41,549 bases of DNA from Phycisphaerales bacterium UBA2396 (GTDB taxonomy: Bacteria; Planctomycetota; Phycisphaerae; Phycisphaerales; UBA1924). The position numbers and the translations under genes are program-made. Below the pieces are notes generated by a model. It was not told where the DNA came from. It saw only the letters and a list, made by a program, of their open reading frames with translations, and did no database searches. The stretch spans positions 401 through 41,949 of the forward strand of contig DDSG01000032.1 in the NCBI GenBank assembly GCA_002343325.1, read 5' to 3'. Positions 26,052 through 34,841 of the stretch are shown here, piece after piece; position 1 is the first letter of the stretch, and each line of letters starts with the position of its first letter.

Positions 26052-28913
26052 TCAGCCGTTCATTGATGCGAGGCTGCCCTGCTGGGCCTGCAACTGGCCG
26101 ATGGACTTTTCCATGCGGAGGAAGCGCTGTTCGAGGATGGCGCGTCGGGCGGCGATGCGGGCGTCGAAAGCCGTGATCTGGGTGTTGATGGATCGGATCT
26201 GGGTGTCGAACGCGCGGTTCTTGCCGGTGAGCACGCCTCGCTGGGAGTCGACGTAGCGGTTGGCGAGTTCTTCGAAGGACGCGAGGACGCCCAGTTCGGT
26301 GAAGGTGGGAGGTGCGTCGGGGTCGGTGACCGTGACGCCGTTCTGCCCGGGCGGGGTCGTCGCCTGTGTTCTGGTGAAGAGGAGGGACTCAACGGCGTTG
26401 GGGTCCTCGGCGAGAGCCTGGCGGAGCTTGTCCTTGTTGAGTTCGAGCTTGCCGGCGGTGCCGATCTTGAAGCCGATCTCGGTGAGGCGGGAGTATCGGG
26501 ACGTGAATCCCGAGGGTCCGGCCTGGATGGCGGCGAACATGGCGGTGCGCAGACCGAGGGCCGTTCCGTCGCCGAGCAGCGAGCCGGCTTTCTTGGAGTT
26601 CTTGTCGTAGCTGGTCTGGCCGTTGATCTGGTCGATCAGCCCGTTGAAGTTGCTGACGAACTGGTCGAGCTTGGTCTCGATGGTGGTGCTGTCGCGCGAG
26701 ACGGTGATGGTCTGTGCGGCGGAGTTGGCGGAGACGAGGTCAATCCGGACGCCGGCGATGGCGTTGTCGAGGGAGTTGGTGCTGGAGGAGAGGAGGAGTG
26801 CGGAGGCTGGGTCGGCGGAGCCGAAGAACGCGCGGGCGTCGTCGCCGCGTTGCTGCGTGGAGAGTCCGAGGTCGAACCCGCCGGTGTCGATGAGGAATCG
26901 TCCCGCGGAACCGGTGGAGGAGGCGGTGAAGCTGATGCGGAAGGGGCTGGTGTTGGAGCCGTCGTTGAGGATGGAGGCGACGACGCCGGCGTTGGCGTTG
27001 TTGATTTTGGAGACGACCTGGGTGAGGTTGTCGGTGGCGGCGAAGGTGATGGTTTTCTCGAAGGAGCCGTTGAGGCGGTTGGCGGCACCGGTGCCGGTGG
27101 CCTCGCCGGCGAGATTGAGGCTTCGGGCGACCGAACCCGAGGTATCTTCGATCTTGATGGCGCTGGCGCCGGGCGGGACGAGGGCGTCCTGGATGAGCAG
27201 GCCGTCGCCCGTGGAGTTGATGGAGGCTCGGACGCCCGTGGCGGACCGGTTGATCTCGTCGATGAGGTCGCCGAGCGTTCGCGTGTCGGCCCCGATGTCG
27301 ATGGTGGTGGCGACACCGGCGCCGTCGGTGATCCGGAAGCGTCCGGTTCCGATGCCCTTGCCGTTGTTCAGCGAGGAGACGAGCGTGGACTTGCTGAGGT
27401 ATTGGCGTTGAAGGTTGGACCCGCTGAGGGTCGCGGAGGCGACACCGCCGGCGCCGGTCGAGATTCCAAGGCTGGCGGCGGTGTCGTTGCCGTTGGTTCC
27501 GGTGACGAAGAGGTTGCCCGAGCCGCCGGATCTGTCGTTGATGGAGAGTCCGGTGCCGCGGGAGTTGACGCTCACGGAGAGTCGGCTGGCGCCGGAGACG
27601 GTTCCGGAGGCGTCCTCGATGGCTTTGGCGATCTGCGCGAGCGACCAGTCGGTGTCGATGTTGACGGTAAAGGCTGTGCCGTCGCGCGCGGTGAAGTTGA
27701 GGGCGCCGTCGCCGGCGATGCCCGCACCGCCGTTGAGGGATGTGGCGAGGGTGGTTCCCATGCCGGAGAGGACGCGTCGGCCGGTGACGGTGCCCCCGGT
27801 GGTCGACCCGACGATCCCGAGATTGGCGGCGGCCTGGGAGTCCGATCGATCGGCGATGGCCAGATCGCGTCCCTGCGTGTCGACCACGCGGAGGCGCTGC
27901 CCGTCGGGCGCGATGGAGGCCGAGACGTCGGACAATCCGGCGGCCTGGAGGGCCTCGTTGATGCGGGTGATCGCCCCGCCGACGGTGTTGACGGCGGAAC
28001 GCACCTTCGTGGCGACGGTTTCGCCGGAGGGGATCTCCCAGACGTCGCCGAGGTTGACGCGCACTTCCTGGGCGCCGCCGCCGGTGCCCACGGTGATCGT
28101 CATGGAATAGTCGTTGGGTGTGCTGGTGGGAGTGATGTAGACGCCGTTCCCGTCGTTGAGCGTCGAGAGCAGCGTGCCGGAGGCGAGCGAAACGAGCGGG
28201 GAACTGGTGATGGATCCGGTGGCGGTTCCCTCGATGCCGAGGCTCGTGGCGGTGGAGGTGTTCCCTGTGTTGGCGATACGGATGGAGCCGCCCGCGCGAT
28301 CGGTGATGACGAGCTTGTCGTCGACGATGCGTGCGGAGACCTCGGCCGTGCCGTTGCTGTTGATGGCTTCGACGACCTCCCCGATGGTGCTGGACCGCGA
28401 GAGATCAACGGTGGCGGTGCGGTTGCCGGAGTCGGTGATGAGGATTCGGCCTCGCTGCACGCCGAGCCCGCCCTTGAGGTCGGCGAGGGCAACGTCGCGG
28501 TCGAGCCTTGCCTGGGCGGATTCGATCGACCATGTGCCGGCGTTGAGCCCGGACACATCACGGTCGGCGAAGCCCCGCGAGAGCATCTGCTGCGTGGAAA
28601 CCAGGCGATCGACGACGAACTGGTAGGTGCCCGGTGCGGCGGTGTTCGAGGCGGTCGCCTTGATCACGCTGTCGGACGAGCTGGTGGCCTGCATCGTGCG
28701 GAAGATCTTGTCCTGACGGAAGTCCTTGAGCAGCGTGCGGAGGTTGCTGAGCTTGGAATTGAAGTCGAGGAAGGCGGTCTGCTGGAGCTGGACCTGCACG
28801 AGCCGGCGCTGGAGAAGCGTCTTGGGGCGGCTGTCGATGGAGATGAGCTGGTCGATGATCGACTTGCTGTCGATCCCGCTGAAGATGCCGATGCCGGAGG
28901 AAACCCCGCTCAT
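26052..28913 (-). CDS. fliD: Flagellar filament cap / hook-associated protein 2 (FliD), enlarged
   Basis: 953 residues, against about 450-700 in most bacteria. FliD forms the cap at the filament tip and directs flagellin assembly. The N-terminus ('GIGIFSGIDSKSIIDQLISI') and the coiled C-terminus ending in 'QRFLRMEKSIGQLQAQQG' are typical. The extra length comes from the middle, where at least four flagellin-IN-type units recur: 'DLKGGLGVQRGRILITDSG', 'LLSTLNDGNGVYITP', 'LATSLNGGAGIAGDGAL' and 'LVSSLNNGKGIGTGRF', each followed by an A/V-x-x-I-N helix and an I-x-D strand. The start at 28913 has AAGGAG 6 nt upstream and lies in an ATGA overlap with a small upstream frame. Co-transcribed with fliS. 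Confidence 0.95.
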   Translation of the reverse strand: MSGVSSGIGIFSGIDSKSIIDQLISIDSRPKTLLQRRLVQVQLQQTAFLDFNSKLSNLRTLLKDFRQDKIFRTMQATSSSDSVIKATASNTAAPGTYQFVVDRLVSTQQMLSRGFADRDVSGLNAGTWSIESAQARLDRDVALADLKGGLGVQRGRILITDSGNRTATVDLSRSSTIGEVVEAINSNGTAEVSARIVDDKLVITDRAGGSIRIANTGNTSTATSLGIEGTATGSITSSPLVSLASGTLLSTLNDGNGVYITPTSTPNDYSMTITVGTGGGAQEVRVNLGDVWEIPSGETVATKVRSAVNTVGGAITRINEALQAAGLSDVSASIAPDGQRLRVVDTQGRDLAIADRSDSQAAANLGIVGSTTGGTVTGRRVLSGMGTTLATSLNGGAGIAGDGALNFTARDGTAFTVNIDTDWSLAQIAKAIEDASGTVSGASRLSVSVNSRGTGLSINDRSGGSGNLFVTGTNGNDTAASLGISTGAGGVASATLSGSNLQRQYLSKSTLVSSLNNGKGIGTGRFRITDGAGVATTIDIGADTRTLGDLIDEINRSATGVRASINSTGDGLLIQDALVPPGASAIKIEDTSGSVARSLNLAGEATGTGAANRLNGSFEKTITFAATDNLTQVVSKINNANAGVVASILNDGSNTSPFRISFTASSTGSAGRFLIDTGGFDLGLSTQQRGDDARAFFGSADPASALLLSSSTNSLDNAIAGVRIDLVSANSAAQTITVSRDSTTIETKLDQFVSNFNGLIDQINGQTSYDKNSKKAGSLLGDGTALGLRTAMFAAIQAGPSGFTSRYSRLTEIGFKIGTAGKLELNKDKLRQALAEDPNAVESLLFTRTQATTPPGQNGVTVTDPDAPPTFTELGVLASFEELANRYVDSQRGVLTGKNRAFDTQIRSINTQITAFDARIAARRAILEQRFLRMEKSIGQLQAQQGSLASMNG

Positions 28914-29089
28914 GCCGCTCTCCTTGTTCCAACCGGGGCCGGGATCCCGAGACCCTTGGTGCGTCGGCGTCCCGGGCGGTCCGCGCCGCGGGCGCGAAGC
29001 CGCATGAGGTCCTGCGCCCACCCGCGAAGTGCCCGCTGGAACATGGCCTGTGCTTTGGTCAGGGCGTGCTCGCTGGTGGTCTGGCGCAT
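28910..29089 (-). CDS. Small basic frame coupled to fliD
   Basis: A 59-codon frame that ends in an ATGA overlap with the fliD start. The ATG at 29089 has GGAG 6 nt upstream. The predicted peptide begins 'RQTTSEHALTKAQAMFQRAL' and continues with a basic, Arg/Gly-rich tail and no Cys; I recognise no family. The Shine-Dalgarno spacing and the overlap suggest a translated leader or a small flagellar protein. The frame is also open further upstream, so chance cannot be excluded. Confidence 0.45.
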   Translation of the reverse strand: MRQTTSEHALTKAQAMFQRALRGWAQDLMRLRARGADRPGRRRTKGLGIPAPVGTRRAA

Positions 29090-29273
29090 GACGGGCTCCG
29101 CGATTGGGGGCCTGCAGCCGCAGACCCCCTCGCTACCATCGACCAGAAGTGAGCCGGGGTTTGCCCGCGTTTGGGGGCGTAAGGTTACCGGTCGTCGTCG
29201 GCGGCGGATGATGCGGACCTCTCGGACCTTGGACGAAACGATCAGCGTGGATTGTCCGATCGATGGAGTGCCT
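29090..29273. promoter_or_regulatory. Divergent intergenic region fliD operon / membrane protein
   Basis: The spacer between the fliD side and the 29274 gene (360 bp from the fliD start). On the minus-strand leader it contains an inverted repeat at 29106-29129: GGGGG and CTGC pair with GCAG and CCCCC around a four-base loop with one mismatch. I could not recognise a sigma-28 or sigma-54 promoter in it. Confidence 0.4.
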
Positions 29274-29924
29274 ATGCACCTGACCCAAACTCCACCCGTT
29301 CCTCCCACGCTCAGAGCGGCCGCCGGCCTGCTCGGGGTTGTCGTCCTCGTGCTCTCGGCGGGGGCGGTCTGGGCCGCCTTGCGCCAGGAGCCCGAGCCTC
29401 GCTGGGCGCTCCTGACGGTGCAGTTGCCCGCGGTGCTCGCCGGCGTCTTTGCGTTGGTCTGGGCAAAGGGAGGATTCCGCGACGGCCCGGGCCTGGCGCT
29501 GGCTTGCGTGGCGACGGCGGTGCTGGCGGGGGCGGTGCTGGGGTACTTCTCCTCACGCACGCTGACGGTGCTCGGGCTTTCCATGAAGGTCTGGGCGGCG
29601 GCGACAGCGGTGTCGTCGGTTGGTCTGTTTCTGGTTGCTGCGGTGTCGGTGCTCGCCCGCCGCGATGATGCGCAGGTGATCGCGGTCCGGGGCGGGGTGG
29701 CGTTGCTGCCGGCCTGCCTGGTGCTCGTGGGGGCGGTGCTGGGGTGGGATCAGAAGTTCGCCGGGGCGATCGCGGGGTTGCCGGGCGTCGTGCGGGCCCT
29801 CATCTGGACACTCGGGGCGTTGGGCGTGGCGATTTGCCTCTGCATCGGGGTGCAGTTGGTGGTGGAGGCGTTCACGCGGTGCCGGGTGGAGGAGCCGGGT
29901 GGGGAGCGATCGCGTGCGGCCTAG
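29274..29924 (+). CDS. Multi-pass membrane protein of unknown function
   Basis: 216 residues starting at an ATG with GGAG 5 nt upstream. About six hydrophobic segments, for example 'AAGLLGVVVLVLSAGAVWA', 'LLTVQLPAVLAGVFALVWA' and 'ALIWTLGALGVAICLCIGV', separated by short loops, with a charged C-terminus. I recognise no family or catalytic motif. An in-frame upstream ATG pair near 29208 would add 22 polar residues and is less likely because it lacks a ribosome site. Divergent from the flagellar genes and 189 bp before the collagen-like gene; no link to either can be shown. Confidence 0.7.
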   Translation: MHLTQTPPVPPTLRAAAGLLGVVVLVLSAGAVWAALRQEPEPRWALLTVQLPAVLAGVFALVWAKGGFRDGPGLALACVATAVLAGAVLGYFSSRTLTVLGLSMKVWAAATAVSSVGLFLVAAVSVLARRDDAQVIAVRGGVALLPACLVLVGAVLGWDQKFAGAIAGLPGVVRALIWTLGALGVAICLCIGVQLVVEAFTRCRVEEPGGERSRAA

Positions 29925-30102
29925 GTTGTTCGATTTATGTTTGGGCGTGGGCGGATGCAATGTTCTGGCGATTGTCCACGATCCAGTTAGACTTGTGATT
30001 CGAAGGTGAGGGTGCGGGCGGCGGTGGTGGCGAACGAGTGTGCGGACGTGACACGATTGGGAGAAGTCGTGTCCTCGAACGTCGGCACGCCCGTGGCGGT
30101 CT

Positions 30103-30109
30103 GAGGAGG
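30103..30109 (+). promoter_or_regulatory. Strong Shine-Dalgarno of the collagen-like gene
   Basis: GAGGAGG lies 4 nt before the ATG at 30114. The 189 bp upstream spacer includes an AT-richer patch near 29930-29995, where a promoter may lie, but no convincing -35/-10 pair was found. Confidence 0.7.
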
Positions 30110-30113
30110 GATT

Positions 30114-33100
30114 ATGCGGTCGAAGCGTCTACAGCGTGGGCTTGCGGCACTGGGTGCCGCGGCGATCTCGTTGCTCGCGGGTCAGGCCTGGGGCGGCGAT
30201 GTTGGAACGGGGTTTGTCTACCAGGGGCAGTTGCGCTTCAACGGCAACCTGCTGGGCGGGCCAGCCGACCTGAGGTTCAGGCTGTACGACGCGCTGACTG
30301 ATGGGACGCAAGTTGGGCCGACGTTGGCCGCCGACGCATTGGTGTTGTCGGATGGGCGATTCAACGTCGAGCTGGACTTTGGTGCCGGCATCTTCGACGG
30401 TCAGGCGCGGTACCTCGAGATCGAAGTGCGATCGCCCGCTGGGTCGGGCTCGTTCAGCGTGCTTCGTCCCCGCCACCCGATGCGTGCTGCGCCGTACGCG
30501 CTGTATGCCCTTTCTGGGCCGCCGGGCGCACAGGGCGAGCAAGGCCCTCCCGGGCCTCAGGGCCCACAGGGTCCTCAAGGCCCGCAAGGTGAGGTTGGTC
30601 CGCAAGGTCCTCAGGGCGTTCAGGGTGAGGTTGGTCCGCAGGGACCACAAGGCTTTCAAGGTGAGGTTGGTCCGCAAGGTCCTCAGGGCGTTCAGGGTGA
30701 GGTTGGTCCGCAGGGACCACAGGGCCTTCAAGGTGAGGTTGGCCCACAGGGGCCTCAGGGTCTGCAGGGTGAAGTCGGTCCGCAAGGCCCGGCGGGATTG
30801 TCGTGGATGGGCGTGTGGGACTCGATGTCCTCGTACCTCGCGAACGACGCGGTGAGCTTCAACGGCTCGTCGTACCGCAGCCTGATCGAAGGCAACGTAG
30901 GCAATGATCCGAGCGTGAGCCCGGCCGCGTGGGCGTTGATCGCTGCACGTGGCGAGGTCGGCCCGCAGGGTCTGCAGGGTGACGTCGGTCCGCAAGGGCC
31001 GCAGGGTTTGCAGGGCGACGTCGGGCCGCAAGGTCCTCAGGGCGCGCAGGGCGAGGTTGGTCCTCAAGGACCCCAGGGATTGCCAGGTGAAGTCGGTCCG
31101 CAGGGACCCCAGGGCGTCCAGGGTGAGCTGGGCCCGCAAGGCCCGCAAGGTCCGGCGGGATTGTCGTGGATGGGCGCGTGGGACTCGATGTCCTCGTACC
31201 TCGTGAACGACGCGGTGAGTTTCAACGGCTCGTCGTACCGCAGCCTCGTTGACGCGAACATCGGGAATGACCCGAGCGAGAGCCCGGCCGCGTGGGCGTT
31301 GGTCGCCGCTCGCGGCGAGGTCGGGCCGCAGGGCGTGCAGGGTGAAGTGGGTCCTCAAGGACCGCAGGGCATGCAAGGCGAGGTTGGTCCCCAAGGTCCC
31401 CAGGGATTGCAGGGTGAAATCGGTCCGCAGGGACCGCAGGGGCTTCAGGGCGAGGTTGGTCCTCAAGGCCCGCAGGGGTTGCAGGGCGAGATGGGTCCTC
31501 AAGGCCCGCAAGGTCCGGCGGGATTGTCGTGGATGGGCGCGTGGGATTCGATGTCCTCGTACCTGATGAACGACGCGGTGAGCTTCAACAGCTCGTCGTA
31601 CCGCAGCCTCGTTGACGCGAACGTGGGCAACGACCCGAGCACGACCCCGGCCGCGTGGGCGTTGGTCGCCGCTCGCGGCGAGGTCGGGCCGCAGGGCGTG
31701 CAGGGTGAAGTGGGTCCTCAAGGACCGCAGGGGCTTCAAGGCGAGGTTGGTCCTCAAGGTCCCCAGGGATTGCAAGGTGAAGCAGGACCGCAGGGCCCGC
31801 AGGGTGAGGTCGGTCCGCAAGGTCCTCAGGGCGTCCAAGGTGAGACGGGTCCTCAAGGCCCTCAGGGTGTGCCCGGGCCGGGCGGCGTGACGTGGATGGG
31901 CGTGTGGGACTCGATGGCAACATACGCCAGCAACGACGTGGTTTACTCGGACGGCTCGTCGTATCGCAGTTTGGTCGAAGGCAACGTGGGCAATGACCCG
32001 AGCCTGAGCCCGGCCGCGTGGGCATTGATCGCTGTCCGCGGTGAGGTTGGGCCTCAGGGGCCGCAGGGGTTGCAGGGCGAGGTCGGGCCGCAGGGTCCTC
32101 AGGGCGTGCAGGGTGAAGTTGGCCCGCAAGGTCCTCAGGGCGAAGTCGGGCCTCAGGGCCCGCAGGGGTTGCAGGGCGAGGTTGGCCCGCAAGGTCCTCA
32201 GGGTGAGGTTGGACCGCAGGGGCCCGAGGGTCCGATGGGCCCGCAGGGTTCACAGGGCGTTCCCGGGCCGGGCGGCGTGACGTGGATGGGCGTATGGGAC
32301 TCGATGGCGACGTACGCCAGCAACGATGTGGTGTATTCGGGCGGCTCGTCATATCGCAGCTTGATCGAAGGCAATGTGGGCAACAACCCCAGCACGAGCC
32401 CGGCGGCGTGGGCGTTGATTGCTGTCCGAGGTGAGGTTGGGCCGCAGGGTATTCAGGGCCTGCAGGGCGAAATGGGCCCGCAGGGCGTGCAGGGTGAGGT
32501 CGGTCCCCAAGGCCCGCAAGGCCCGCAAGGCGAGGTCGGTCCCCAAGGTCCGCAGGGATTGCAGGGCGAAGTTGGTCCGCAGGGACCTCAGGGTCTGCAA
32601 GGTGAGGTTGGCCCACAGGGGCCTCAGGGATTGCAGGGCGAGATGGGTCCTCAAGGCCCGCAAGGTCCGGCGGGATTGTCGTGGATTGGCGTGTGGGATT
32701 CGATGTCCTCGTACCTCGTGAACGACGCGGTGAGCTTCAACGGCTCGTCGTACCGCAGCCTCGTTGACGCGAACGTGGGCAACGACCCGAGCACAACCCC
32801 GGCCGCGTGGGCGCTGATTGCTGCACGAGGCGAGGTCGGCCCGCAGGGCGTGCAGGGCGAGGTTGGTCCTCAAGGCCCCCAGGGATTGCAGGGCGAAGTG
32901 GGACCTCAAGGCCCGCAAGGGGAGGTTGGTCCGCAAGGTCCTCAGGGCGTTCAGGGTGAGATGGGCCCGCAAGGTCCACAGGGCCTGCAAGGCGAAGTGG
33001 GCCCACAGGGACCTCAGGGATTGCAGGGCGAAGTGGGTCCACAGGGCCCGCAAGGTCCTCAGGGGCCGCAAGGGCCAGCGGGCCCTCAGGGTCTGCAAGG

Positions 33101-34394
33101 TCCGGTCGGCGCGTCACCTTGGGGGCTTTCCGGCGGGAACACGTTCTACACCTCGGGGCGCGTCGGCATCGGGACGAGTTCGCCTCTCGACGCGTTGCAT
33201 ATTGAAACGTCGGGAAACAACGGCATCCTGATCTTCAACACGCAAACCACCGGCACGGGCGTCAATGCCTGGTCGACGTCGTCGTCGGGCCTGAACTTCG
33301 GTGTGCGCGGACGCAGCAGCAGCAGCAGCGGCGTGGGTGTCTACGGCACAGCGCCCAACATCGGTGTCCAGGGCGAAGTCGGGGGGCCCAACAACGTCGG
33401 CGTCCTCGGCGTTAACAGTTCCGCCCTCGGACACGCCTGGGGCGTTCAGGGGCTCAGCGGCTCGGCCACCGGCACGGGCGTGTACGGCAACGGCAACCTC
33501 AACGGCGTGTGGGGCGAGACCAACAACTCCTCCGGGCGTGGTGTCTATGGCAATTCCACCGCCACCAGCGGGACGAGCTTCGGCGTCTACGGGCAGGCCG
33601 TGAGTCCCAGCGGTGTCGGCGTCTTTGGGACCGGTCCGGCCGTCGGCGTGCAGGCCAACGTCAACACCATCACCGGCCGCGGCATGCAGACCAACAACGG
33701 CAGCTCGAGCGGCCAGACGTTCGGGCTCTTCGCCACCGTCGCCTCGGATCTCGGCACCGCCGTGTACGCCCGCGCGACCAGCATCGCGATGAACACCAAC
33801 ACGCGATATGGCATCTACGCGGAAGCGGTCCAGCAGGCCAACAGCTGGGCCGGCTGGTTCCAGGGCAACGTCAACGTCAGCGGCAACTTCTTCGCCGGCA
33901 GCAAGAGCTTCCGCATCGACCACCCGCTCGATCCCGCCAACAAGTATCTCAACCACGTCAGCGTCGAGAGCGACCAGATGAAGACGATCTACGACGGGCT
34001 GGTCGTGCTCGACGATCAGGGCCAGGCTGAGGTCGTGCTGCCCGACTGGTTCGACGCCCTCAACGGCGACGTGCGCTATCAGCTCACGTGCGTCGGCGGG
34101 TATGCCCCGGTCTACATCGCGAGCGAAGTCGAGCGGGGACGATTCGTCATCGCGGGCGGCCGCCCCGGACTCAAGGTCTCGTGGCAATTGACGGGCGTGC
34201 GTCGCGACGCCTTCGCTCGCACGCATCCCGTGCCGGTCGAGGAGAACAAATCACCCGCGGATCGCGGACGGTTCCTGGCGCCCGAGGCGTTCGGTCAGCC
34301 CGCCGACAAGCGGATCGGGCTCCCCTCGCTTGCGCCCATCGCGGTGCCCGCTCAGGCCCAGCCTCAGGGCACCGAGACGGTGAAGAGGAACTGA
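30114..34394 (+). CDS. Secreted collagen-like modular surface protein
   Basis: 1426 residues. Signal peptide (about 1-28); an N-terminal beta domain (about 29-134, 'GFVYQGQLRFNG' ... 'MRAAPYALYAL'); then residues 135 to about 1000 of uninterrupted Gly-X-Y collagen triplets, mainly GEVGPQGPQGLQ units, broken by six W/Y-rich modules of about 53 residues starting at residues 228, 349, 470, 591, 721 and 854 (each G-L/V-S/T-W-x-G-x-WDSM, then ND-V, SSYRSL, NDPS and PAAWAL), which resemble small chitin-binding type-3 / CBM5/12 modules. The C-terminal 400 residues have Gly/Ser-rich short repeats ('GVGVYG' type) and a conserved end ('SKSFRIDHPLDPANKYL', 'LPDWFDALNGDVRYQLTCVG', 'KVSWQLTGVRRD') known from bacterial tail-fibre-like proteins. 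Probably a trimeric extracellular fibre with binding knobs. The small GC-dockerin gene starts 3 nt after its stop. Confidence 0.93.
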   Translation: MRSKRLQRGLAALGAAAISLLAGQAWGGDVGTGFVYQGQLRFNGNLLGGPADLRFRLYDALTDGTQVGPTLAADALVLSDGRFNVELDFGAGIFDGQARYLEIEVRSPAGSGSFSVLRPRHPMRAAPYALYALSGPPGAQGEQGPPGPQGPQGPQGPQGEVGPQGPQGVQGEVGPQGPQGFQGEVGPQGPQGVQGEVGPQGPQGLQGEVGPQGPQGLQGEVGPQGPAGLSWMGVWDSMSSYLANDAVSFNGSSYRSLIEGNVGNDPSVSPAAWALIAARGEVGPQGLQGDVGPQGPQGLQGDVGPQGPQGAQGEVGPQGPQGLPGEVGPQGPQGVQGELGPQGPQGPAGLSWMGAWDSMSSYLVNDAVSFNGSSYRSLVDANIGNDPSESPAAWALVAARGEVGPQGVQGEVGPQGPQGMQGEVGPQGPQGLQGEIGPQGPQGLQGEVGPQGPQGLQGEMGPQGPQGPAGLSWMGAWDSMSSYLMNDAVSFNSSSYRSLVDANVGNDPSTTPAAWALVAARGEVGPQGVQGEVGPQGPQGLQGEVGPQGPQGLQGEAGPQGPQGEVGPQGPQGVQGETGPQGPQGVPGPGGVTWMGVWDSMATYASNDVVYSDGSSYRSLVEGNVGNDPSLSPAAWALIAVRGEVGPQGPQGLQGEVGPQGPQGVQGEVGPQGPQGEVGPQGPQGLQGEVGPQGPQGEVGPQGPEGPMGPQGSQGVPGPGGVTWMGVWDSMATYASNDVVYSGGSSYRSLIEGNVGNNPSTSPAAWALIAVRGEVGPQGIQGLQGEMGPQGVQGEVGPQGPQGPQGEVGPQGPQGLQGEVGPQGPQGLQGEVGPQGPQGLQGEMGPQGPQGPAGLSWIGVWDSMSSYLVNDAVSFNGSSYRSLVDANVGNDPSTTPAAWALIAARGEVGPQGVQGEVGPQGPQGLQGEVGPQGPQGEVGPQGPQGVQGEMGPQGPQGLQGEVGPQGPQGLQGEVGPQGPQGPQGPQGPAGPQGLQGPVGASPWGLSGGNTFYTSGRVGIGTSSPLDALHIETSGNNGILIFNTQTTGTGVNAWSTSSSGLNFGVRGRSSSSSGVGVYGTAPNIGVQGEVGGPNNVGVLGVNSSALGHAWGVQGLSGSATGTGVYGNGNLNGVWGETNNSSGRGVYGNSTATSGTSFGVYGQAVSPSGVGVFGTGPAVGVQANVNTITGRGMQTNNGSSSGQTFGLFATVASDLGTAVYARATSIAMNTNTRYGIYAEAVQQANSWAGWFQGNVNVSGNFFAGSKSFRIDHPLDPANKYLNHVSVESDQMKTIYDGLVVLDDQGQAEVVLPDWFDALNGDVRYQLTCVGGYAPVYIASEVERGRFVIAGGRPGLKVSWQLTGVRRDAFARTHPVPVEENKSPADRGRFLAPEAFGQPADKRIGLPSLAPIAVPAQAQPQGTETVKRN
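30516..33110 (+). repeat. Collagen-coding repeat array with 363-bp higher-order period
   Basis: Two nested repeats. The short one is a 36-bp (12-residue) unit GEVGPQGPQGLQ with many synonymous differences. The long one is the W/Y module plus its collagen stretch: module starts at 30795, 31158, 31521 and 31884 are spaced exactly 363 bp; the next two gaps are 390 and 399 bp, longer by 9 and 12 codons. Confidence 0.93.
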
Positions 34395-34397
34395 GCC

Positions 34398-34817
34398 ATG
34401 CGGAACCGATCGAACATCGCGGTGCTGCTCCTGGCGACGGCTCCCGGCGTGGCGATGGCGAGTGATCCGTTCGAACTGATCTGGTCCACCCTTGACGGCG
34501 GGGGCGGCGTCTCGGCCGAGGCCGGTTTCGAGCTCTCGGGGACCATCGCCCAGCCCGACGCGGGTGTTCTGGTCAGCGATGACGGCTTCTCGCTCGAGGG
34601 AGGATATTGGGTCGCCGCGGCCCAGTCGCCGCCGAGCTGCCCGGCGGACTTTGACAGCGACGGGTTCGTCGACTTCTTCGACTTCGACCTGTTCGTGAGT
34701 TGCTTTGAAGACGCCGAAACCTGCCCATCCGGAAAGACCGCCGACTTTGACGGCGACGGCTTCGTGGACTTCTTCGACTTTGATGCGTTCGTCGCGGCGT
34801 TCGAGGCGGGGTGCTGA
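34398..34817 (+). CDS. Minimal secreted GC-dockerin protein
   Basis: 139 residues. Signal peptide ('NIAVLLLATAPGVAMA', cut near residue 22), a roughly 55-residue beta segment with the repeated pattern STLDGGGGVS, FELSGTIAQPDAG and FSLEGGYW seen near the end of many planctomycete exported proteins, then a 59-residue double calcium-loop tail (81-139) ending in GC. That tail is identical to the tail of the metalloprotease at 52 of 59 positions. The protein is essentially only tail plus adaptor. It begins 3 nt after the collagen-like gene stops, so the two are co-translated; an anchoring or capping role for the fibre is inferred. Confidence 0.88.
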   Translation: MRNRSNIAVLLLATAPGVAMASDPFELIWSTLDGGGGVSAEAGFELSGTIAQPDAGVLVSDDGFSLEGGYWVAAAQSPPSCPADFDSDGFVDFFDFDLFVSCFEDAETCPSGKTADFDGDGFVDFFDFDAFVAAFEAGC

Positions 34818-34841
34818 GGCGTTCCAATCGGTCAGGGCGAA

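Noticed and set aside
30129..33098. Minus-strand repetitive frames and CRISPR-like periodicity in the collagen region
   Set aside because: The repeats are the collagen codons read backwards; there are no constant repeats with unique spacers and no cas genes.
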